From Ficedula albicollis (Eukaryota > Chordata > Aves > Passeriformes > Muscicapidae), in NCBI RefSeq assembly GCF_000247815.1, contig NC_021678.1, positions 1,009,878 through 1,073,877 of the forward strand: a stretch of 64,000 nucleotides of DNA, written 5' to 3'. The translations under genes and the position numbers were made by a program. This document shows positions 50,058 to 61,400 of the stretch, in pieces (the first letter of the stretch is position 1; each line of letters opens with the position of its first letter). The notes under the pieces are model-generated. The model saw only the letters and a program-made list of their open reading frames with translations. It made no database searches and was not told where the DNA came from.

Positions 50058-53000
50058 GTAAACACATTCTGCACTTGTTATTTTGTATTTCTGTAATGGT
50101 AGGTGTGTGCAGGTGGGACATACCTTGTTTGGGAAGAGTATTATTTCTATTGTGCTTCTGAACTCACTGCTTTAATTAACAGTTTTGGGGCATTCCCTTG
50201 GTGGAGCTTATGCCATCACAAATGTTGTATTGTGGTCAGCCCTTAAGGTCACAGAGGGGTACGACTAAAAGAGAAAACAGTGCTAGAAATTCAGGGGGTT
50301 TTTAACAGAAAACAAATAGGAAATATCATCTCCTAGATGTTAGCAACACTCTCTGAACACTCCTCTTGCTTATAAAGCAAGACTCTGAACACTTCTCTTG
50401 CTTATTTCTCCAGGCATTTGCCTTGATAAATCCTTTGGATAATAAAAATGGCAGGAGGATCCCTGGAAGTGAGAAATTATTTTTCCCCCTTTTACCATTC
50501 ATAGCTCAAAATGCAAGGACAACAAGTGAAATCATCTTCTCTTATGTACCTGGACCTGAACACAAACTCACACTGGTTTTCCTTGTATTCAGAACAGGTG
50601 AACACTGAATTGCTTGTTCACAGGCTGTACTCCAACACACAATGTTCAATTCAGGTGTTTCTCCAGATGGTCACAACACTGTTCTTGTACTGCAGTCATG
50701 TTTGTGCTGTTGACATACATAAAAGTGACAAGGTGTTCATGTCATCCAAGTTTAGGTGTTTAGCAGTCACCAGAATTAGAAGCTGACAGTGTAAAGTCAC
50801 AGAAGCCTTGCAAGGGCAGATTGGAGAACCCAGGAACATCCTACAGATATGGAGGGATGCCTGTACACCCAATTCAGGAACCACCTGATTCCATGGAAAT
50901 GGATGACTTTGGATGTCTTTGTAACTTGGGTCCATTTTTGCCCGAAACAAAACTGAAGCTTTTAAATTGAAATTTCTATTTCAACATTTGATTTTGTTAA
51001 TTTTGATTAATTAAATAAGCTACTTAATTGACTGCCATTCAATAAGGAGCTACTACTCTTCTGTAGAATAAGCACCCATCAGACATAGGAAATTAGGGAG
51101 AGGAAGAAATAAGTCCCCTAGGGAAAGTTAGTCCCCAGCAGCTAAAGCTCAAGAAAAAGATCAGGTTCAGCTTTCAGGTTCACAATTTAAACTAAAAAAT
51201 AAAAGGTAGGCCATAAGGGAGGAAACTCTGAACTCTCTCTCCCTTGTGTTTGTGTGTGTATGTATGTGCTATATTAATTCAGGAAAAAGCTGGGAATGTT
51301 AGCTCCTTGAACAGTTTCCTGGCCATAATCATTTATTAACAAAACTTTGTCATGTTCATCCAAGATTCCTTCAACTCCACCAATGTGCAGAAGTAACTCT
51401 AGGAGAGGGTGTAAAAATCATCACTTGACTGAGTGATAAATATTCACATGCTTCCAGTGATCTTGTTAGTCACTGCTACAGCACAAGGAAATCAGAAAAC
51501 AGAATGTACTTTGGGGTTTGTGTACCATTAATCGTGGGGACCAGAAAAATGCAGCATTTTTTCCCTAAAAATAGTGCTTATCTTTGCTCTGCTGTGCAAA
51601 GCCTCCAGAAGAGTGAAGGGGGCACCTTGGCTGCAGCTGTGGAACTGTGAGCAGAACTATGCTCAGACCAAATGTCTTGCTTGGAGGGTAAGACTTTTCC
51701 AAGGTTTATGGTGAGTGTCTGTGGAGCTGGGCAGGGACAGAAGGATTCTAACAGATAGGTAAATAAATAAAAAAAATCAGCAGTGCCAGGAAAGGACTGA
51801 CTGGCAAGATAGCAACTGATGAAAGCTTAATGACCATTGACCTAAAATGGACTTCTAACCACAGAAAGGGATCCCAAGTGACTTACAGTGCATGTATTAG
51901 GTACAATTACAAAGTGGAAGTGGTACTGTGGGAACCCAGAGCATTGTGAAACACGAACAGGATTCAGCAGGCTCTGTAATGTAGTTAATCAGTCAACACT
52001 TGGAGCAGTCTGATGGTTCAACTGATGTAATGGGGATTATAAGAGAGAAATTAGAGACAGGATATTTAGAAAGAAGCTGATCACAGGGGTAGAAAGGACT
52101 GGAAAATATGAAGGGCAGATACCACGTCTGAAAGCAAGGGAGTACTAAACCAAATTGATGTAAAAGATGGTGTAAATGACATTTGTGATGGATCGGGGTC
52201 AAAATATCATTTTGATTATTTATGGAATTACCAAACCATGGCAATGATAAAGCATTACAGGTGTGGTATGTAATGAGGGGCCACTGAGGAAAAGAAAACT
52301 GGATGGTGGAGCAAGAGAAGAAATGGGGAACTGAAACTGAAACACCAGTATATGGAAAGCTAAGTCCTCTTGGCTGAACACAGAAAGACCTGCCTGATAG
52401 TTTTTAAGGCAATTCAGCCTTAGTGTAACAAGCCCACAATTCAGGGGAAGCTCATTTGGCCAGCCTATCTAGAGATTAGTGAGAGAAGTTACCCATTTTT
52501 CAGTGCCAGCAGCTGAATGCAGTGTCCCAGAAGAGACAAAGACTGATAGCACAGGATGTGTGCCTCAGCCAGCTCAAACCTTAGCTCCCAGCTAAACAGC
52601 ACTACTACAATTACTGCTGATTGCTGTACTCTGTACTGTGGGTTAGAAAGAAACCTTTGAGAGAAATATGTTGTGCATTTCCATCTCATGCTCCCTTCTA
52701 CAGCTCTGCTTCTCCATGAGTAATGGTAGGTGTGACATTCACTCCCCTCTGTGAGGAGAGAACTCCTTTTTCCCTCAAGTTCAGAGGTGTCTGCATTTTT
52801 CCAAACTGTTTGGCACATCACTCCTAGGTTAATTTTACTGATGAATCACATTGCATGGTTTGGCATACACAGCTATCCTGGAAGTGTCATGAGGATTTAA
52901 TGTTCTAAAAACAGGCTGCATGTCATAAGGTTTCCATGAAAACATTCTTTAACATAGGCATAGAAAGCTTAAAACTTGCATTTTATGCTGCTTTGTTTGA

Positions 53001-55454
53001 GGAGATCAGACCTGCAACTAATCATAGATTTCTAGAAATTCCGAAACCTGGCAAGATAAATTAAGATTTTTCTTCCTGGCTGCCAAATGAAAGCATTTCT
53101 CTGTTTTAGTGCCCAGAGTCTAGAGCCAAACTTCTCTTACATTCAACTCCAGTCAAGTCAATGGATTAAGATCTAGGCTGAATTTGGCACAGGGGATGAC
53201 ACTGCCTGTGCTTAATGTGAACCTCCCTTGCATGAGGAAGCTATCACTGCAATCCATGGCAGGAATGAAATGTCAGTGACAGTCTTGCTACTTCAGTCAT
53301 GCCACGTATCCCAATGTCAGAACTCCCCCTGGAACTGACATTTCATTGCTGCCACGTACGAGGTTTTCAGGGTAAGTATAAAATCAAATGTTAACAAGGA
53401 AGGAGTAGATATGGCCATACCAAACTTTTCCATGGATTTTAACAGGAGACCATTCGTTTTGATTTATAGGCATTACAAAGAGACAACATTCACACAGCAT
53501 GCTCTTTTTCCCAACTTAATCTCAAAATACTTGAACGTTATGCTGAAAAGAGTGACTCCAGAACACACTGCATAGAGAACTAAACACAGGTTTGAAACAG
53601 GAGTTTTAAGTCACCGATGTTGTAAATTTGGCACTAACCAAAGGAAAAAATAACTGCAAATAAAACAATTAACTCAACTCTGCTTCATGATTTGAGTTTT
53701 CTAAAGGAATATAATGTTTGTATACTAATGAAAGAAATGTAAAAATTAGCTTACATGATGTTTTTAAATTTGCTTATAGGAAAACTAGATTGTGCCTCAC
53801 AAAAGCATGTGATACAGACTTAACCCTGCACAAACACAAGGGGTTAATTGGAAAAGCTGATCAGTAACACAGTGAGTTCTACCCTAATGGCAATTATATC
53901 ACAGCATTTTGTGTATTGTGTTTTGCTCCATGTGCCACTTCAGTAAGGAAACACATCTAAGTGGACACAAAAATATAGTATCACAGTACTATGAAAGTTA
54001 TTTTAATGAAAAGATGCTGCTGAAAAGGAAGTCAAATTCTAGAGCATGGGAATTCTCTTTAATGCTTATTCATATCTGCTAAGGCTAGCATGCTGAAACA
54101 AGGCTACAATATAAGGGAGAGGCATGGGGTAGGTATATAAAAAGACATGAGTAAGTGCCATGACTCATGTCCCAAAGTACACAGTTGCCTACATGAATTA
54201 CACACCTAAAAGGCAACTTGTACATTCATATACCAAATTTGTGCCTGTAGTCATACAACTGCATGAACCTTCTCTCCTGATAATGTGACCATTTGCAGTG
54301 ATCACCAACTGCAGTCCTTGAGAACAACAGTAGAATGAACCATATTGCAGATAGAATTTTAAAAAATTCTCCCTTCAGTATAACAGGAATCCTGTATAAT
54401 TCCCAAGTCTGGAACTTGAAAAGGCACTTATGATTGTCAAAGGACATTTTCAGTCAACCCTGTAATGCACTTTACCATATTTCTCCCTTGGGACTGCTAA
54501 ACACTTCCTCTTCCTGCTCCTGGTAGAGTTGTTCATCTATCCCAGGCACTGGAGATTTGGTTCTGGATGCCAACTATGAGCCATGGTGTCTGTACTTACA
54601 CATGTGTAAGGACAGCACTGAACAGAAAAGAAAATGTGATACTCACTTCTGGGGAACCAGTCAAAAAAAATCCCTTTGTATCAAAGTATTAGTGGGAAAA
54701 ATTCCAGATTTGGGCAAGCCATAACAGGCAAAGTTTAAAATAGATGCAGCTGCTCCTTCTGTTTGAAGAAGTTTTGTTTTAGAGGATCTGACAGGACTAT
54801 GAGAGAATATGACCACTAAAAGTTGATCAGAAGAAGACAGAAAGACAATTATTTTTAAAGGAAATGTATCTTGAATGGAAACACAAACCAGTAAGCTTCA
54901 AAATAAAGATAACATAAATAAAGATCAGTATTTTCAAAATAAATGTTAGCAAGGAACCATACAGTCTAATCAACTGGAAAATAATAGTAATGGTAGCATG
55001 ATCATGAAATCCTTAAAGGGAGAGGTAGGTTACAAATAATTATTTTAAGACCAGTGATTTCATATTTTTAGAGCTATTAGTCAAACCAATTTATTTATTC
55101 ATGCTTTTCTAAACTATATGAGATGGATATGTATTGAAATACCTTATAGTGTAAGACAGGAGAAACTAATTATTACAATTTCTTACTTAAAAACCTATCC
55201 TTATCCTTTCCACAACAATTTTATTTTCTGCAGTACCAGACAATTATTAACAGGTTCTTTTACCAAGTTACCATAAAAGATTAATGAAATGATTACTTAT
55301 TTTTTAAAAGTCAATTGAGTAAAAAACTATTGCTAGTATGACAGCCCCCACCCTCCCATGCAGAAGATTCATTAGCTAATTGCACGTGATTAAGAAAGTC
55401 AAAGTAAGAAAATGCAAATACTTTTGGGGCATTTTCTATCTATCTATCTATCTG

Positions 55455-55495
<41 letters not shown>

Positions 55496-58400
55496 ATGAG
55501 AAAAGTTACAGTGAAGATGAATGCACTTAGTCTTGGCTTTTCAAACTTAGCTAGTTATCTATAATTACAGGTATTTTTGAGTATTATCTCAAACATTTAA
55601 CTCTGGATCTTGATACATAGCACTACATCTTCTTTATAAAGCCTAGACTTAATTTGAACCTTTTTCTGCAGACCCACCAGCTTTTGTGCCTCTGTTCTGC
55701 CTTGTAAGCAGCACCCATCAGTCCTGCTGTCTCCTCCCAGCAGCTCAGAGTGACCTGGTGGCTACTGACAGTACATCTCTGTGAAGATGCTGCTTTTCCT
55801 TTTGTGTGGATTCCTGCATTTTCCACTGAAACAACCCTTCTGAACACTGAGGGACTTAGGAATGACTGAGATGAGAGTGTGAAAGCTCTAGAGGGCCCAA
55901 CAGATTCTTGGATATGTAGCAGTGTTTAAAGAGGAACACAATATTGTGCAGAAAAGCACTCCAGGAGCAGCTGCTTCTGTATGGAAGTGCCTCTGTATAC
56001 TGCAATAGATCAACTCTTACCTTGTGATACACTCCTGCCATCTTTTATAAAAAGCAGATTGTGGTAAATACATGACAAAACAAAGACAAATTTCAGTCAC
56101 ATTCTGAATTAACATGAACTTGAGAAACACAAGCTTGAGCAATATTTGTTAACTTAGGGTTGGTGTTTTTTGCTGCATTTTAAGCCACTAGACTTACAGA
56201 TCAGATTGTACCTCAAGAGAAACTCAGAGCTGGATTGACAGTGTTCCAAATTCAGAGCTCTTTTACTCTTTACTGAATATTATTAAAATCATCACCATCT
56301 TATTCCCATGACTGTAAATTCAATACTTGCCTGCAGTACTCTGTCAGAATCTTCAGGCTAAACCTACCAATTTTATCCTTAGAAAGACTTCAAACATTAC
56401 CATCCCAGTTAACAATTTGCTTGCATGGAAAAACAATTTCTTTCTGCCTTGCAGGTGGTACTGTGAGGGGAAGGAGCTTGAAAACTCACCAGACATTCAG
56501 ATTATCCAGACAGGAGATCGCCACTCACTGATTATTGTGGAAGCTTTTGAGGAGGACACAGGGCGTTACTCGTGCTTTGCTTCCAACATCTATGGAACAG
56601 ACTCCACCTCTGCAGAGATCTACATAGAAGGTAATGCCACAAGTGTTGCACAAACTGATGCTTGAAACTGGTCATACAGGATTAAGGTACAATTATGTAT
56701 CTTCTTTGCCAACTGTGATAGTTTTGTCATAAAAAAAATCATAGCGTGAGTCGACACTTCCCACCATTACTAATATCATTATTATTCTCCTGTAAAACAC
56801 TCTTCAGACAAGGGACCAGCCCTTACATTTTATTGTGTTACTTGCCAGAGATTTTATATATCTCACTGCAAGATCCAAGCCTAAAAATATTCAGATTCTG
56901 AAACCACCTTGTATTTTTTGTCTGTGGAACGCTACAGAAGTATAAGAAACTAAACTTTGTGTCTAATTCTTATTAATCCCTTTTCCCTAGAGCCATTATT
57001 ACAAATTGAATGTAGGACAGCTTCCTCTTAACTCTTTCTTGGGACCTTGTAACCAAAAGAAATAAGCCATCAATTTGATATTCTACTTGCCCAGTAGATG
57101 CTGTAAATAAAACAGAATATATATTTTCAGATTTAGGTGTCTTTTCTTTCTCCTTATGCTTTTTACTATACCTAGTAGGCCTAAGAATGGTCTATTTATT
57201 GTATTTATTTTTTACAGTTTCTTGGGTAAGATTTGAGATTGAATCCATCGTTGTGCTAGAAGGACTATAAACTTAAAATAAACACATAGGATTTTTTTTC
57301 TTTTTCTCTCAGAGAAGCATATCATGAGCAGCACCACTGAGAGCAGTGGGAACATTCATAAATTAAAGCACTGCCCTAAAGGTGAATTTCATTCTGCTGT
57401 TATTTTTCCTCCACATCTCTAATTTGACAGCGAAAGGACAAATCCTTTTTTAGTATCTGCACTGCCCCTGACATTGATAGGAGATGTCTGTGCTCGGCAG
57501 GGATTTACAAGTTCTCAAGACAGGGGCCAAGGTCTGCTTTCACCCAACTCAGAGGATGCTGGGCGGGAGCCATGGCTGATGGAGATGCTCACTGGCAGGA
57601 ACTGCAGAGAAAATGCAGATTCCAAGCACAGTGAAGGCAGAATCAGAAATGTAAAATGTCTCAGTAACTGACAGCAGTTAGTAGAGATCTAGGATCTCCA
57701 TACCATGGTACAAGGCACTAGCTGGAGAATAACAGCTGTGATTCCAGGTCTGTCTCTTTTTCCTTTTAATCTGATAGTATCAGGTGTCCGAGAGAAGAAA
57801 GCTCTTACCTGATTCACAACAAATATGGACTAAATCACAGTGGCATTTGAAAGAGAACCCCAGGAACACCCAGGTATTCATTCACTTTGGGATGTTCTCC
57901 TTACTTCAATTATAATACCTCCTCCCAAATCTGCCTTATCTGAATTATTATCTCTTATTCTGCACCTTGCACAGCATGGAACACTGGTTCACTTCCCCTG
58001 CAATGGGATCTTTTGTCTGGGCACAGCTTTATAATACATATCCACAGAGTGCTCTACAGGAAATCTGAATAAAGGTTTGTATCATGCATAGAGAAACTCA
58101 CAAACCCTTCTCCTAAATGATTTTTTATTTTTTTGCATAGGCATTTCTTCTTCTGACTCTGAAGGTGAAATCATCAAAGACGAAATGGATCAGTAAGTTT
58201 CAAATCAATTACATCTTCCATCTTTCATCCAGTTAAAAAACCCACAAGTGCAGACATTTCAGTCTGCAGCTTCCAACACATTATCACTCTGTTTAGGATT
58301 AGTTTGGATTGGGTGGGTTGAATTTGGTTTGTGTGCTTATTTTTTTGCTTTACAGATAGTATGGAACAAATATTTGTTTGCTTTTGTGTCCTCAACTTTA

Positions 58401-61400
58401 GATTAAGTATTGAAATTTTAATATTAAATATGAATATAAGAAGAAAGATGTTACAATAAAGATTGAAATTCTAAAATTAATTTACTAAAATAAAACCATT
58501 TGACTAGATCCAGCTTAAATGCTGATTTAAGTGTCTGACTTGGACAAAGCATGTAGTACAATTTCTCACATGAAAATACACAAGGTTTTTAGCAAAATAT
58601 AGGTAGAGATTGATTATTGAGATTTAAGATAAAGAAATTAATGAACATGCACTAGAGTGAACTGAAATGATGGTATAGAAGACTACTTAATTATAAATAG
58701 AAAATATGTCAGATGTAATCTAAAATCTGGGAAATATTTATTTATTTTTCCTAAATGAAATCCATCCCCTGATGATTTATAACCTGATCCAATGCTGTTA
58801 AAATTCTTTCAGAATCAAAGTCCTTCTATTAATTAGAAAGGGAGTCAGACTGGTTGAAAACTAAAATAATCAACCTTTTGTTTCGAACTCCTCTGTATGC
58901 ACAGATTCAACACCAAAAGCAACCAGTGCTTGATTAAAGAGGCCTTAATCAGATGGACTAATGCACCCTGCTGGTTTCTTCCATCACTAAGGAGAATTAT
59001 ACTCATTAGAAATGCCAGTGTTTAAAATGCAAAGAGAAGACATTTGCAGTGTATTTGAAGACCTCAGGCTGACAGCAAATCCTGTTGTATGCAATTTAAA
59101 CTTCAAAGTCATAAAGTACACCAGTTGGAATTGCTTCATGGACTTGGACAAATGTTAGGGGTTTTGTAAAACTTAAAGTTAAGAAACTCTCAAACTTGGG
59201 ATGTACTGCTAATTGGTTTGTTTAATTGTGAAGTTTTTCATTCTAGCTCAGACTTGTACACATGTCACAAGCTTTTTTTTTTCCACATTTATCTCATGAG
59301 ATGTCAATGCAGGGTTGACCATGATCCTGATCACTTGATGGCATCTCTAAATCACTTACCTCATCAAGTTGTGAGGTAATTTTTTTCTCAGTGCTGCTCT
59401 GACATCATAGTAGGATGTCCTCAAATTATCAGACTATGAAAGACCAGGTTCGGGTACAAGAAGAGTGTCTTCATTTTTGCTCAGCTTCCAGCTGTCATCA
59501 CATGAATCTGAACACCTGTAACTAAAGGGAGTTAATGACAACAGGAGCTAAAAGAAGTTCAAAAGAGAAATCAGTGATCACAACAGTTGTACCCTCACTC
59601 TGAGTAAAGCTTCCTCTTTTTTTGAAGGCTAGCTTTCCTGGGGGAACTCAAACTGAATAAAAGGACCAGCTCTTCACTGTCTGCATTATTTTACCCAGCA
59701 ATAAAATTATAAAGGGTCAACTCTTGTATTTCCATATATAAACAACCACAAAGTGAAGAGGTGTCAATTTGTACACTAGCAAAATTAATGATAAGTTGGT
59801 CAGAAAGAATGTCTCTTTTTTATTTTTCAGCTTCTAATTATTGAATCTGTATTATTGAATTGTATCCATGCAAACTGTGGTGTTTTCATTACCTTTGAGG
59901 CCCAGCTCTTCACAAAACAGAAACTAGCAGTGTCCTCTGTGAAAGCAGCATTCCTTTCTCATGCTGCTCTGAGCTGGTAACAGCCACAGTTGGGTTAATT
60001 CAGGCCATTTATTGCATTTGGTGTGGCTGAACCAAGTATGAGATCTTGGAGTGGCCAGATATGCAGGCTGACCTACAAAATGCAGTTTTAGCTGGAGTAC
60101 AGATCAGCTCAGATCAAGAGGAATTCAGTCCCAGGAGTGAGGCTTGACATGTAACTGAGACCGACGTAACTTGGGGACACACACACAGCTCTAGCTTTGA
60201 GTCAGAGAACTTGTTCTTGGTTAATATTTCACAGCAAACCCAGGCCAGCCAACACCTCTGTGAATGCAGCATCTCCTGCTGTCAGAACTGCAACCAAGCA
60301 TCAAGAAACCTCCAAGGTCCCTCCAGCAGTGGTCCAGCCTGTGTCTGTACCTGTCCAGACTGTGTCAACACCAGCTAACCAGGTAGGGGGACACCATAGG
60401 GAATCCCAAGGACTAAAAGCAAGCTCTTAATAAAGTGTTTCTCCTGCATTTTGTGACTGAGAAACCCAGATTTTCTAGCATTTGCTTTGCTGTTGAACTT
60501 TAGCTTTGAGCCTGGCAGCCTTACAGTCCACAGAGGAGAGACTTGCCCCCAAAACAACCTAGAGCACTTGGCCAAGGGCAGGGCACCTTCCTCCCCAGCT
60601 GCAGGAGGAGCAGGTGGCTCGGCCAGAACTGGCATCCAGGTGCATTCCACAGCTCAGGGGCTGCACAGGACCCAGGTGCATCCCATAGATCTGAGGCTGC
60701 ACAGGACCCAGGTGCATTCCACAGCTCAGGGGCTGCACAGGACCCAGGTGCATCCCATAGATCTGAGGCTGCACAGGACCCAGGTGCATTCCACAGCTCA
60801 GGGGCTGCACAGGACCCAGGTGCATCCCATAGATCTGAGGCTGCACAGGACCCAGGTGCATTCCACAGCTCAGGGGCTGCACAGGACCCAGGTGCATCCC
60901 ATAGATCTGAGGCTGCACAGGACCCAGGTGCATTCCACAGCTCAGGGGCTGCACAGGACCCAGGTGCATCCCATAGATCTGAGGCTGCACAGGACCCAGG
61001 TGCATTCCACAGCTCAGGGGCTGCACAGGACCCAGGTGCATCCCATAGATCTGAGGCTGTCAGGGCACCTGGATGTGCAAGGCTCACCCTGCTGGCCTCT
61101 CCTCATGCCAGACTGGCTCGTCCACTTGCCAGCCTAGTATGTTCTCACTTGAAATCTTTTCCTCTCAATGAAACATATTTAAACTGAATCGTGTCACTGC
61201 TATGTTTACTTTCTATGCAGATAAGCTTGTTTGCCACCTAACATTTTACTTTCCAGATCAAAGGGTTTTGAATGAGCATTACCATGCATTTGGAGCCGCT
61301 TTTGTTGCAAACTGACAGCATATTCCCAGCTGTGAATTCTGTCCTGACAGGAAAGAGGAGCCATTCTTACTGAAAACTGAAAAGCTCACCCAGCTTTACA

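Noticed and set aside
60487..61187. Open frames with 24-residue repeats on both strands, and a CRISPR-like look
   Set aside because: The 36/72-bp minisatellite is a multiple of three, so frames stay open in either direction. There are no unique spacers between repeats, and the array lies in an intron of a vertebrate gene.
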